This document shows positions 16,204 through 24,291 of a stretch of 43,562 nt of DNA, one piece after another. The notes under the pieces are model-generated. The model saw only the letters and a program-made list of their open reading frames with translations, was not told the DNA's origin and made no database searches. The stretch lies in the NCBI GenBank assembly GCA_013314755.1, contig JABUFA010000032.1, positions 1 through 43,562 on the forward strand, in the 5' to 3' direction. Numbering within the stretch: the stretch's first letter is position 1; each line of letters begins with the position of its first letter. The position numbers were made by a program, and so were the translations under genes. Source of the stretch: Chthonomonadia bacterium. Lineage in GTDB: Bacteria > Armatimonadota > HRBIN16.

Positions 16204-16482
16204 CTAAAGCGGGTCAGAAACTCCTTCTGCACCCTCGTCAGTATGCCGTGCGATACCGGCGGTTTTACGAGCATGGAAATAGCTCTCCCACAGCTGGTGT
16301 AGCGTTGGCGGCAGGTTCAGCTCCGGCAGGAGCCGCTCGATCTCATCCCAGTCGAGACGAGCGACATCCTCCGCCCGACCGTACATCAGCACCTGGCGGA
16401 TGTACCACCGTCGCTGCCACTCGTCGGACAGGTCAATATGCTCGGTACTCCAGACGATATAGCGGGGCAACCTGTCCATCAT
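16204..16482 (-). CDS. Small conserved hypothetical protein (DUF6922-like)
   Basis: A 92-residue soluble protein resembling the DUF6922 type: LPRYIVWSTEHIDLSDEWQ, then RWYIRQVLMYGRAEDVARLDWDEIERLLPEL, with a helical C-terminus. Members are often found beside nucleotidyltransferase toxins, but no such gene is adjacent here. Two ATG codons in tandem (16482, 16479) could serve. It has a good promoter of its own at 16506-16535. Confidence 0.7.
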   Translation of the reverse strand: MMDRLPRYIVWSTEHIDLSDEWQRRWYIRQVLMYGRAEDVARLDWDEIERLLPELNLPPTLHQLWESYFHARKTAGIARHTDEGAEGVSDPL

Positions 16483-16505
16483 ACCACCTGCCCATCTCCA
16501 TGCTC

Positions 16506-16535
16506 ATTATAAGGGGGCGAGTTGCCCGGCGTCAA
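16506..16535 (-). promoter_or_regulatory. Sigma-70 promoter of the small DUF6922-like gene
   Basis: On the minus strand TTGACG (16535-16530) and TATAAT (16511-16506) are 18 bp apart, just upstream of the gene ending at 16482. Confidence 0.7.
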
Positions 16536-16642
16536 GGCTCTCTGCTGGAGCATGGCTTCAGCACTCCACAGCTGAACAGCAGGAAATTGGTCACCGCAGA
16601 GGCAATTGGACAGATACAGCAACTTTGTGGGAGAAGCAGGTG

Positions 16643-18007
16643 ATGTGGAACGAGAAACGTGCGGTGCTTATTTCTGCCGGGTTATCCTCCTTTTTAACCC
16701 CGTTTATGGGGAGTGCGCTCAACGTGGCTATTCCCGCTATTGGCAGGGAGATGCACGCGACGGCGGTAGTGGTCAGCTGGGTTATTTCCGCCTATCTGCT
16801 CTCTTCGGCGGTGTTCCTTCTGCCCTTTGGGCGGCTCGCCGACATGCTCGGCAGGAAGAGGCTGTTTCTGGCTGGGGTGATGCTGTTTGGCGTCACCTCG
16901 GTATTGTGTGCCGTCAGCCCATCTGCCGGTGCGCTGATCCTGTCGCGCGTTGTGCAGGGCATCGGGGGAGCCATGATTTTCAGCACGGCGGTTTCGCTCA
17001 TCACCTCTGCTCTGCCGCCCGGCGAACGCGGCAGGGCGCTGGGCTACAACACAGCGATGGTGTATACCGGGCTGTCGGTGGGACCGGTTGTCGGGGGACT
17101 GCTGACTCAGCAGGCGAGCTGGCGGATGATATTTGTCGTGGTCGCTGTGCTGGCACTGCTGACGTGGCTGTATGCCCGGCGTATCCGAAGTGAATGGGCT
17201 CCCGCGCAGGGCGAGCGGTTCGACACGACCGGGGCTGTGCTCTACTGCCTGGCGCTGAGCCTGCTGATGAGCGCGGTAACTCTCAGGAGCGCAGGTCTCG
17301 TGCTGGGCGCTGTGGCTGTGGCGCTGGTGGTTGCTTTTGGGGCGGTGGAATCCCGGCAGGAGCATCCTCTCCTGGACCTGCAGATGTTCCGCGAAAGCAC
17401 GGTTTTTACCTTTTCCACCCTCGCCGCGCTGTTGAACTACGGCGCTACCTTTAGCGTCGGCTACCTGCTGTCGCTCTATCTGCAGACGGTGCGCGGTTTC
17501 TCGCCACAGTCCACAGGGCTTCTTCTGCTGATACAGCCGGTGGTGCAGGCGGTATTTTCGCCGCTGGCGGGAGCGTTATCTGACCGGGTGGAGCCGCGGG
17601 TGGTGGCGTCGGCGGGGATGCTGTTAACCGCGCTGTGTCTGCTGGCGTATGCGTTCATGCCCTATCAGATACCGCTGGAATGGCTGGCGGGCTTGCTGGC
17701 GCTGTCGGGGCTGGGGTTTGCGCTGTTTTCCTCGCCCAACGTGAACGCCATCATGAGCGCGGTGCAGAGCCAACGCTATGGAGTGGCTTCCTCGGTGGTC
17801 AGCACGGCGAGAATGCTGGGACAGAGCCTGAGCATGGCGATGATTCTGCTCATCTTCGCGGTGACAATGCACGGTCTGCCCCTATCGCCAGAGCACGGTG
17901 GTCTGCTGTTCAGCAGTATGCGCATCGCGTTTGGAGTGTCTACCGTGCTCTGCCTGCTGGGCGTGTTTGCATCGCTGGCTCGGGGCAGGATGCACTCGCC
18001 TCAGTGA
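16643..18007 (+). CDS. MFS transporter, DHA2-type (EmrB/QacA-like)
   Basis: A 454-residue drug:proton antiporter-like membrane protein with about 14 hydrophobic helices. The typical MFS loop 2-3 motif GRLADMLGRKRLF and motif C region GPVVGGLLTQQASWRMIF are present, along with LNVAIPAIGREM and VSWVISAYLL of DHA2 members. ATG 16643 is chosen over an upstream GTG at 16625; the ribosome-binding site is weak (AGCAGG). It converges with the ABC ATPase gene at 18001, overlapping at the stop codons. Substrate unknown. Confidence 0.88.
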   Translation: MWNEKRAVLISAGLSSFLTPFMGSALNVAIPAIGREMHATAVVVSWVISAYLLSSAVFLLPFGRLADMLGRKRLFLAGVMLFGVTSVLCAVSPSAGALILSRVVQGIGGAMIFSTAVSLITSALPPGERGRALGYNTAMVYTGLSVGPVVGGLLTQQASWRMIFVVVAVLALLTWLYARRIRSEWAPAQGERFDTTGAVLYCLALSLLMSAVTLRSAGLVLGAVAVALVVAFGAVESRQEHPLLDLQMFRESTVFTFSTLAALLNYGATFSVGYLLSLYLQTVRGFSPQSTGLLLLIQPVVQAVFSPLAGALSDRVEPRVVASAGMLLTALCLLAYAFMPYQIPLEWLAGLLALSGLGFALFSSPNVNAIMSAVQSQRYGVASSVVSTARMLGQSLSMAMILLIFAVTMHGLPLSPEHGGLLFSSMRIAFGVSTVLCLLGVFASLARGRMHSPQ

Positions 18008-18813
18008 TGGTGTTCGTGCGCGTGCAGGTGTGAATGAACGGTATCGCCATGCGCGTGCAGGTGCTCGTGGAGCAGTCCTGCCTGGACCAGCGTGTGGGTG
18101 TCGCTCAGAACCTGCTCAACCGGCATATCCGCCAGCAGGGTATGCTCTTCGGAGAGGATGAGCGCTCGGTCGGCAATCTCCGGCAGGAGGTGCAGGTTGT
18201 GCGTGCTGACGATCAGCGTTTTGCCTGCGTCGTGCAGGAGCTTCAGTGTGTTCACCAGCCAGCTCTGCATACGTGGATCCAGTCCCGCGATGGGTTCGTC
18301 CATCAGCAACACTTCGGGATTCATGCTCAGCACGCAGGCGATAGCCACTTTGCGCTTTTCGCCGCCGCTCAGGCGGAACGGGGCGCGCTCCGCCAGATGG
18401 GCAATCCCTAACAGGTTCAGCGTATCCATCACGCGAGCACGCACCTGCTCCTCTGGCAAACCCAGCTGGCGCGGCGCAAAGGCGACCTCCTCCCACACGG
18501 TAGGGTTGAACAGCTGGGCGTCGGCATCCTGGAACACGAACCCCACCCGCTGGCGAAAGTTACGCCCGAATTGAGGGTGTTGCAGGTTACGTTCGGTCAG
18601 TGGTGTACCCGCGAAGCGCACCTCGCCCTGCGTCGGTTCCAGCAAGCCGTCCAGCAGGCGCAGCAGGGTGGATTTTCCACTCCCGTTCACACCCAGCACC
18701 GCCACACGGTCGCCACGCCATATCTGGAAAGAGATGCCGTCCAGCGCCAGCGCACCGTCGGGATAGACGAAGCGAACATCCTGACAGTCGTAAAGCAGTT
18801 CTTTAGCCGACAT
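18001..18813 (-). CDS. cbiO: Cobalt/nickel ECF transporter ATP-binding protein with His-rich tail
   Basis: A 270-residue ABC ATPase energising metal uptake. Walker A is GVNGSGKST (41-49), the Q-loop is VGFVFQDADAQLF, the signature is RLSGGEKRK and Walker B is VLLMDEP, followed by the switch histidine in VSTHN. After residue 248 the protein has a His-rich tail (HEHLHAHGDTVHSHLHAHEHHH region), which probably binds Ni or Co. Its start overlaps the end of the fused CbiM-CbiQ gene, so both are in one operon. Confidence 0.93.
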   Translation of the reverse strand: MSAKELLYDCQDVRFVYPDGALALDGISFQIWRGDRVAVLGVNGSGKSTLLRLLDGLLEPTQGEVRFAGTPLTERNLQHPQFGRNFRQRVGFVFQDADAQLFNPTVWEEVAFAPRQLGLPEEQVRARVMDTLNLLGIAHLAERAPFRLSGGEKRKVAIACVLSMNPEVLLMDEPIAGLDPRMQSWLVNTLKLLHDAGKTLIVSTHNLHLLPEIADRALILSEEHTLLADMPVEQVLSDTHTLVQAGLLHEHLHAHGDTVHSHLHAHEHHH

Positions 18814-20725
18814 GCCATCCTCCCACCCAGTAAGCGCCCGCTATCCATAGCAGAGCAAGCACCAGCCACAGCGAATCGCGCCATTGCCAGCCGCGCGCGT
18901 ATGCCCCCCGCAAGTCGCCGTCAAAACCACGCGAACGCATCGCCTGATACACCTCCTCATGCAGCGCAAGGCTCTTAGCGAACAGCACGGCAGTGCCCGC
19001 ACCGGCGTATCCTCTGGCTTGCTGTGCGCTCAGTGCACCCACCTGGCGACTGCGCCGAGCCACAACCATCTCCGCCAGCGTGTCTATCAGTGTGAACAGG
19101 TAGCGGTAGGTCAGTATCAAACCCGTTGTGAGCCATCGGGGCAGGCGCAGAGTGCGCAGGCTGTGCAGGAGCTGATGCCAGCGGGTGGTCAGGCTCCAGA
19201 GCAGGGTGACATACACCGCCGCGCCGATTCGCAGCAGAAGCATTACCGCCGAGCGAACGCCCGCATCGCTGACCGCCAGCGAATCCCAGCCAAACGGCTC
19301 CCATACCACCTGTCCGGGCGTCACCGCTTGCAGGCTCAACGGAAGTCCTATCGCCAGACCGAACAAGGCGATGGTCAACGTGGCACGCCAAAGGAAGCTA
19401 CGGAGGGGCAGGCGCGACACCACTACCAGAATCAGGCTACCTGCCAGAATCGCCAGCGGCACCGTCCAAGTTCGCGCCAGCGAGACCACCACCAATGCAC
19501 CCAGTGCCGTCAGCGTTTTCGCCAGCGGATGCAGGCTCTGCAGATAGCCCGGCTGACGTGCCCATTCCTCTGCGGCTATCGCGTTTGCCACCGCTTCACG
19601 CAGCTGTAGCAGGGTACGGTCAAGCCATCGTCCGCGCGATGAACCTTCAGCCGCCTGGCTCATCGGCTGGGGCTGTGCGAGCCATCCGGGGAGCGTTTCC
19701 ATCGGTTTGCCTGCCGCAGGTGTTTCCGCCGGGACTGGAGCGGGCTTGCGCACCAGCGCACGCGCGATCAGTGCCGTGAGCGTTGCCCCCACGAAGGCGG
19801 ACAGGATGTATGCTACCACCTCCCAGCCTCTACCTTCGCGACCGGGCAGGGCGTAGTCGGGCAGAATGGGTTTCAATAGCCCCTCACCGAACCGCATGAT
19901 TCCCGCGGGCACGTAGCCTATCAGTCCCTTAAGGGTCTCCTCGTCCCATTCGCCCCACGCGGAGCCGGTGGCAATCAGTCCCAGCGGGGTGAGTAATAAT
20001 ATCACCAGGAATGCCATCCATAGCCGCAACGGCTTGTCCACACGCATCAGATGATGCCTGCTGACCAGCTCGGGGAAGTTGCGCCACAGGTAAGCCAGCG
20101 CGGTCACTGTAATCACCGCCTCCACCGGCGCCGCCACCAGCAGGTGGATATGCACCATCGCGGGAACCGATACGTTCACACCGAAGGGGAAGTACAGCGC
20201 ACGTCCCTGCGCATCATGGGCAATCAGCGGCTGGATGCCCAGCATCGCGCCGGTGCTGGCTGCGGACGCTACTGAGCTTGCGAACGCTCCTGCTCCCGCC
20301 GCCAGCAGAGCACGTCCGTCTCCTATGTCAGCGTTACCTGCCAGCAGGCGGTACACCCCGTAGCCCACAAACGCGCCGACCAGCCCCATGTTGAACGAGT
20401 TCGCGCCCAGCGCCAGCACCCCGCCGTCGCCGAAGAACAGCGCCTGTATCCCCAGTGTCAACGTTACCGCCAGCAGCGCCGCCCACGGACCCAGCAGGAT
20501 AGCCAGCAGAGTTGCCCCCACCGCGTGGGCGGTCGTCCCACCCACGGCAGGCACGTTGAACATCTGGATGGCGAAACAGAAGGCAGCGCCCAGTGACAGC
20601 AGGGGAACCTGGCGGGCGGATAGCGTTCTGGCGGTGCGCCGTGCCGCATAAGCCCACAGGGGAATCATCGCCCCTGCGGTCAAGGTGTGGGTTGCTGGGC
20701 TGAGATAGGCGTCCGGGATATGCAT
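18803..20725 (-). CDS. Fused CbiM-CbiQ nickel/cobalt ECF transporter membrane protein
   Basis: A 640-residue membrane protein joining substrate-binding and transmembrane coupling subunits of an ECF metal importer. Residues 1-220 are CbiM/NikM: the invariant N-terminus MHIPDAYL supplies Met1 and His2 as metal ligands, His67 in GGTTAHAVG is the third ligand position known from NikM, and FFGDGGVLALGANSFNMGLVG is typical. A PDGLE/CbiN-like stretch follows (TPLGLIATGSAWGEWDEETL, to about residue 340). Residues 380-640 are CbiQ/EcfT: HPLAKTLTALGALVV and the coupling-helix regions LLLRIGAAVYVTLLWSLTTR and YRYLFTLIDTLAEM with MRSRGFDGDL. Nickel versus cobalt cannot be decided. Confidence 0.9.
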   Translation of the reverse strand: MHIPDAYLSPATHTLTAGAMIPLWAYAARRTARTLSARQVPLLSLGAAFCFAIQMFNVPAVGGTTAHAVGATLLAILLGPWAALLAVTLTLGIQALFFGDGGVLALGANSFNMGLVGAFVGYGVYRLLAGNADIGDGRALLAAGAGAFASSVASAASTGAMLGIQPLIAHDAQGRALYFPFGVNVSVPAMVHIHLLVAAPVEAVITVTALAYLWRNFPELVSRHHLMRVDKPLRLWMAFLVILLLTPLGLIATGSAWGEWDEETLKGLIGYVPAGIMRFGEGLLKPILPDYALPGREGRGWEVVAYILSAFVGATLTALIARALVRKPAPVPAETPAAGKPMETLPGWLAQPQPMSQAAEGSSRGRWLDRTLLQLREAVANAIAAEEWARQPGYLQSLHPLAKTLTALGALVVVSLARTWTVPLAILAGSLILVVVSRLPLRSFLWRATLTIALFGLAIGLPLSLQAVTPGQVVWEPFGWDSLAVSDAGVRSAVMLLLRIGAAVYVTLLWSLTTRWHQLLHSLRTLRLPRWLTTGLILTYRYLFTLIDTLAEMVVARRSRQVGALSAQQARGYAGAGTAVLFAKSLALHEEVYQAMRSRGFDGDLRGAYARGWQWRDSLWLVLALLWIAGAYWVGGWHVG

Positions 20726-21080
20726 TGGCTGTTATCTCCGCAATCGCGTCGTGTTACGATTTTTTCAAAAGGTATTCATCACCGATTATGGCATATCTCG
20801 CTTCTCGAAAGCAAGCGGACGACCCTGAGAATCCTTGCGACAGATTATAGCCTCCGCAGGAGGCTTCGTGTTGAGTAGCCCGCAACTTCCAGTTGCAGGG
20901 TGGCATCCCTCCCATTTTGATGTCAACCTTGCGATTAGAAATCGCAGGCAACACATGGCGAAACCTGCTGAAGCAGGTTAGCCTCCGCAGGAGACTTCGT
21001 TCTGGGTAGCCCGCAATCCAGTTGCAGGGTGGCCTCCGATTGTTTTGTGATCTATCTGGTCAGGTCTTGAACTCGCAGGG
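20726..21080. repeat. Gene-free spacer with two copies of a hairpin-bearing interspersed repeat
   Basis: No gene seen. Copy 1 (about 20845-20904) and copy 2 (about 20978-21034) share TAGCCTCCGCAGGAG-CTTCGT followed by GTAGCCCGCAA and CCAGTTGCAGGGTGGC. Two short perfect hairpins accompany them: GCGATT-AGA-AATCGC at 20931-20945 and CCTGCT-GA-AGCAGG at 20964-20977. A possible minus-strand promoter for cbiM is TTGCTT (20814-20809), 18 bp, CATAAT (20790-20785). No cobalamin or NiCo riboswitch motif was recognised. Confidence 0.65.
20785..20814 (-). promoter_or_regulatory. Possible promoter of the CbiMQ operon
   Basis: TTGCTT and CATAAT at 18-bp spacing on the minus strand, about 60 bases ahead of the ATG at 20725. 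Each hexamer has mismatches, so this is tentative. Confidence 0.4.
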
Positions 21081-21995
21081 CTACCCCACCGTTTGCGCCA
21101 CCAAATCGGGTAGCACCGCGTCTATTGTCTCATCCGTGTCGCCAACCTGCACCCCTCGCCACAAGTACCAGTGCTCTTCATGCGTCACCGAATCGCCCGG
21201 CTCCAGCGTGACCAGCCCGCCCAGGCTCTCCACCTCCAGCATCCGGCTGTTGGTGAAAAACTCGCAGTTACAGCCGAAGTCGGGATAGTTGGCGTGGGGG
21301 TCGTAAGGGAAGCGTTTCAGGAACACGCGGTCGCCGTTCACGTACGCCGCCCAGCCGAGCGTGTTCAGTGCCCCGAACTTCTGCGGTCGCTGGGCGTTCA
21401 CGTCCTGGCGCAGCTGAATGTATCGCTCGCCCCATCGCCAGCGCGGGTCGCTCATATTCGTATAGCCCCACAGCACCAGCGGACGCACCGGCAGGAGAAA
21501 ATCGGGATGCGGGCGATACGGTTCCTGTGGCACGATAACCCTTCCGCCCGGTGCCATCACCGTCAGCGCCCAGGGTGCCAGGGTCACAGGCCACACATTG
21601 TGGTTCGTGATACGATGGATGACGTGCACGTGGTTACGCTGGGGGTTCAGCCAGATGCGAAGCGACTTCTGGATGCCCGTGCGCTCTTCCACAGGGGCGG
21701 TGACGCGAAGCCCTTCGCCCTCCTGCGCCCACTCCACGGGCAGGTTATCGGGGTGTTTGGTGCGTTCCACCACTTCGGGCGCAATCCACAGCCGGTGCCC
21801 CCCATAAGCCACGTACTCGGTGTCGCCCGTGCGCCCCATCTGTTCGGGGTATTCCACGAACTCGTTGACGCCGCCGATGAAGCCGAAGCGAATGATGCGC
21901 GGTCCCACCTCGGCGGTGATAATCAGCTCCACTTCGTTATTTGCCAGGCGCAGGCACTTCTGCCAGCCGCCGTAGGGAACGATTTCGGGTTTCAT
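21081..21995 (-). CDS. DUF4380-like protein (aldose-epimerase fold)
   Basis: A 304-residue protein resembling DUF4380 and the galactose mutarotase superfamily. The start matches well: LRLANNEVELIITAEVGPRIIRFGFIGG, then YVAYGGHRLWIAPE, SLRIWLNPQRNHVHVIHRITN and WALTVMAPGGRVIVPQEPY (fragments). The C-terminal GGLVTLEPGDSVTHEEHWYL is the usual superfamily end with the acidic/His site. No signal peptide; likely cytoplasmic, acting on or sensing a sugar. A TACGGCGG-like region precedes the start, and ATG 21995 has GGTAGGAG upstream on the minus strand. Confidence 0.75.
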   Translation of the reverse strand: MKPEIVPYGGWQKCLRLANNEVELIITAEVGPRIIRFGFIGGVNEFVEYPEQMGRTGDTEYVAYGGHRLWIAPEVVERTKHPDNLPVEWAQEGEGLRVTAPVEERTGIQKSLRIWLNPQRNHVHVIHRITNHNVWPVTLAPWALTVMAPGGRVIVPQEPYRPHPDFLLPVRPLVLWGYTNMSDPRWRWGERYIQLRQDVNAQRPQKFGALNTLGWAAYVNGDRVFLKRFPYDPHANYPDFGCNCEFFTNSRMLEVESLGGLVTLEPGDSVTHEEHWYLWRGVQVGDTDETIDAVLPDLVAQTVG

Positions 21996-22472
21996 ACTCC
22001 TACCTCACGGGTTTGGGATGGTGTGTCGTTCTTATACGACGGAGGGAAGGGGTTGTCCTTTGCGATATTGAAACCTCTCTCCCAACCTCTCCCCGACGCC
22101 GAACAGCCCCTCCTAACCTCCCCGCAGGCGGGGAGGAACTGCTGTCCCCCTGCTTGCGGGGGAACTACAGGGGGGGCTGACAACTCAAACGGCTCGGCAG
22201 GAGCCTCACCCTCCAGGGCTGAAACCCCTCTCCCAACCTCTCCCCGACGCGGGGAGAGGCGAGGCTCCCCTTCCCTTGCAGGGAAGGGGCTGGGGGTTAG
22301 GTGTTCTCCAGACAGCCCCTCCTAACCTCCCCGCAGGCGGGGAGGAACTGCTGTCCCCCTGCTTGCGGGGGAACTACAGGGGGGCTGACGACCCCTGAAA
22401 CAGCCCAAAAACCCAAAAAAATACTGTGAAACAGCCCCATACCCGATGGAATAACCCCTATGAAATCACTTT
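21996..22472. repeat. Gene-free region of mosaic GC-rich hairpin repeats
   Basis: No gene seen. A near-identical unit occurs twice in direct orientation, 22104-22181 and 22313-22389. It starts CAGCCCCTCCTAACC, has the hairpins CCTCCCCGC-AGGCGGGGAGG and CCCCCTGCTTGCGGGGG, and ends GGGGGCTGAC. Between them (22219-22312) lies a third block with CCTCTCCCC-GACG-CGGGGAGAGG and CCCTTCCC-TTGCA-GGGAAGGG. The same modules appear inverted at 27453-27930 and in part at 37332-37434. They may be non-autonomous mobile repeats or RNA-processing hairpins. Confidence 0.8.
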
Positions 22473-22490
22473 CAGGAGGTGTTTCCGAGA

Positions 22491-22847
22491 ATGTTCAACC
22501 TGATCCGAAAGGCACGCGCCGAGCGAGGCTTCACCCTCGTGGAGATTATGATCGTGGTGCTGATTATCGGCATCCTGCTCGCCATCGCTGTGCCCAACTT
22601 CGTGAACGCGCGTGATAGCAGCCGCGCGAAGGCATGCGTCGCCAACCTGAAGCAGATCCAGGCGGCAAAGGAGCAGTGGGCGATGGATACCAACCAGCCC
22701 CCAACTGCAACTCCTACTCAGGAAGATCTGTCGCCAACCTACATAAAAGTGTGGCCCAGCTGTCCGGCCGGAGGCAACTACGACAACATTGGCAGCTTAA
22801 GCGAGAACCCAACCTGCAGTAGCCAACTACCAGGTCATTCACTGTAA
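22491..22847 (+). CDS. Type IV pilin-like protein (copy 1)
   Basis: A 118-residue major-pilin-like protein with a class III signal RGFTLVEIMIVVLIIGILLA and a following helix (AIAVPNFVNARDSSRAKACVANLKQIQAAKEQWAMD). Glu5 of the mature protein is present. Start ATG 22491 is ten bases after AGGAGGT (22474-22480); a GTG at 22479 overlaps the ribosome-binding site. It is the first gene of the pilin operon, and very like the next gene over the first 30 residues. Confidence 0.88.
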   Translation: MFNLIRKARAERGFTLVEIMIVVLIIGILLAIAVPNFVNARDSSRAKACVANLKQIQAAKEQWAMDTNQPPTATPTQEDLSPTYIKVWPSCPAGGNYDNIGSLSENPTCSSQLPGHSL

Positions 22848-22870
22848 CGTTCTTGACTGTGAGATGTTCC

Positions 22871-22913
22871 GAGCCGATGGGTGTGTTCACCCTGCCGTCC
22901 ATCGGCTCCGCTT
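22871..22913 (+). terminator. Hairpin between the two pilin genes
   Basis: GAGCCGATGG (22871-22880) pairs perfectly with CCATCGGCTC (22899-22908), with an inner GGTG-TGTT-CACC stem. It is followed by CGCTTTAAG, only a short T run, so it is more likely a partial terminator or mRNA-stabilising element that sets pilin ratios than a full stop. Confidence 0.6.
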
Positions 22914-22935
22914 TAAGAATCGGAGGTGATAGCCC

Positions 22936-23304
22936 ATGTCCACCACACACAGCCGAGCCTTTACGCTGGTAGAAATCATGATTGTGGTGCTCATCATCGG
23001 CATCCTGCTGGCGATTGCTGTGCCCAACTACGTGCAGGCGCGCGAGACCAGCCGGCGTAAGTCGTGCGTGGGCACCCTCCTGCGCATAGACATCGCCAAA
23101 CAGCAGTGGGCGATGGACAACAATAAGGAGCCGACCGAAACGCCCACATGGAACGACATCGTGGGACCAACCGGCTACATCAAGGGCAACCCGGCAACGT
23201 TTCCCACCAGCACCTGTCCCTCTGGCGGCACGTACACGATGAATAACGTCAGCACCCCGCCGCAGTGCTCGATGGAAGCGACTGCGGGGCATAAGCTGTG
23301 GTAA
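22936..23304 (+). CDS. Type IV pilin-like protein (copy 2)
   Basis: A 122-residue pilin-like protein. After a short leader MSTTHSRA the mature start is FTLVEIMIVVLIIGILLAI, nearly identical to copy 1, then AVPNYVQARETSRRKSCVGT. The residue before cleavage is Ala. The C-terminal half has four Cys (CVGT, TSTCPSGG, PPQCS) that could form disulphides. GGAGGT lies before ATG 22936. The hairpin at 22871-22908 separates it from copy 1, and its stop lies inside the ribosome-binding site of the next gene. Confidence 0.88.
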   Translation: MSTTHSRAFTLVEIMIVVLIIGILLAIAVPNYVQARETSRRKSCVGTLLRIDIAKQQWAMDNNKEPTETPTWNDIVGPTGYIKGNPATFPTSTCPSGGTYTMNNVSTPPQCSMEATAGHKLW

Positions 23305-23315
23305 GGAGGCACGCC

Positions 23316-23759
23316 ATGCGTGGGCGACGTCGGGCTTTTACGTTGATGGAGGTGGTGCTGTCCATCTTCCTGCTGGCGGTGGTGGCGGTGATTTTCGGCG
23401 CGCTGTTCCCCATCGGTCAGCGGTTGAGCGGCGGCGCGAAGTGGCGAGCGCAGGCACTGATGCTGGCGGAACGGCGCATGGAAGCGGTGAAACTGTTGGG
23501 CTACGGCAACCTGACCTACGATGGGCTTCGCGCCTACGGGTTGATAGATGCCTCTCCCAACACGTCGCCCTTCTCGTTCACCAACACCGATGACGCCAGC
23601 AACGAGAGCCCGGCGAAGATGCTTCCACAGGGCACGGGGCAGATTGTGGTGGAGGATGTGGCATGGGATGTGAAACGGGTGATTGTGCGGGTTGGCTGGC
23701 GCGATGCCAATGGGCGCACGCAGACGGTGGAGCTGCGCACACTGGTCACCAACCTGTAG
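23316..23759 (+). CDS. PilV/GspI-like minor pseudopilin
   Basis: A 147-residue minor pilin-like protein. The signal RRRAFTLMEVVLSIFLLAVVAV is class III (Glu5 kept), followed by QRLSGGAKWRAQALMLAERRMEAVKLLG, the usual minor-pilin amphipathic helix. The C-terminal part is beta-like (VKRVIVRVGWRDANGRTQTVEL). AAGGAGG (23303-23309) sits before ATG 23316, which is why I choose it over an upstream GTG. Role: probable priming or tip component of a type IV pilus or secretion fibre. Confidence 0.82.
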   Translation: MRGRRRAFTLMEVVLSIFLLAVVAVIFGALFPIGQRLSGGAKWRAQALMLAERRMEAVKLLGYGNLTYDGLRAYGLIDASPNTSPFSFTNTDDASNESPAKMLPQGTGQIVVEDVAWDVKRVIVRVGWRDANGRTQTVELRTLVTNL

Positions 23760-23775
23760 GGGAGGAGGTACGGAC

Positions 23776-24273
23776 ATGCTGAGACAGCCACAGAATAAAG
23801 GCATGACGCTGATTGAGCTGCTGGTGGCATCATCAGTAACGGTGATACTGCTGCTGGCGCTGTTGCCGTTGATGAGCAGTTCCGTGCGCGCGTGGCACCG
23901 TACCTCTCACGATGTGGCAACCACGATGGACGTCACGCTTGCTATGCGTCGAATCGCCAGCGAGCTGCGCTACGCCAAGTCCGTACTTATCACTGAAGGT
24001 GGTCAAAAGATACAGTATATCCTGCCCGATAATACCTCTGCCTATTTCAAACTGAGCGGAAACGAGCTCACGTGGTCTTGGGGGCAAGAGCCCCTGCTTC
24101 GAGGAGTGGTTACCAGCGACCCTGAGTATGGTGGAACCTATCCGATATTTCAGCTCGCTTTCGGCGGTGGCACCAGCCGCGCGGTGCTGGTGCGGCTCTG
24201 TGTCCGGGTGAATACACCAGCAGGTATCCGCACGCACCGCGCCCAGCAACTGGTTGTTCTGCGCAACCAGTAG
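23776..24273 (+). CDS. PilW/GspJ-like minor pseudopilin
   Basis: A 165-residue minor pilin-like protein. The signal is NKGMTLIELLVASSVTVILLLALLP, with Gly-Met at the cleavage site and Glu5 present. It continues RAWHRTSHDVATTMDVTLAMRRIASELRYAKSVLI, a long GspJ-like helix, then a small beta region. GGAGGAGG lies just before ATG 23776. Same operon as the pilins. Confidence 0.82.
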   Translation: MLRQPQNKGMTLIELLVASSVTVILLLALLPLMSSSVRAWHRTSHDVATTMDVTLAMRRIASELRYAKSVLITEGGQKIQYILPDNTSAYFKLSGNELTWSWGQEPLLRGVVTSDPEYGGTYPIFQLAFGGGTSRAVLVRLCVRVNTPAGIRTHRAQQLVVLRNQ

Positions 24274-24291
24274 AGAGGAGGGAACGAACCG

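Noticed and set aside
20726-21080. Cobalamin or NiCo riboswitch upstream of the CbiMQ gene
   Set aside because: No B12-box-like or NiCo-aptamer motif was found on the minus strand; the visible repeats explain the structure.
21996-22490. Small genes in the GC-rich repeat region
   Set aside because: All frames consist of repeat-derived Pro/Gly/Ser-rich sequence with no start signals.
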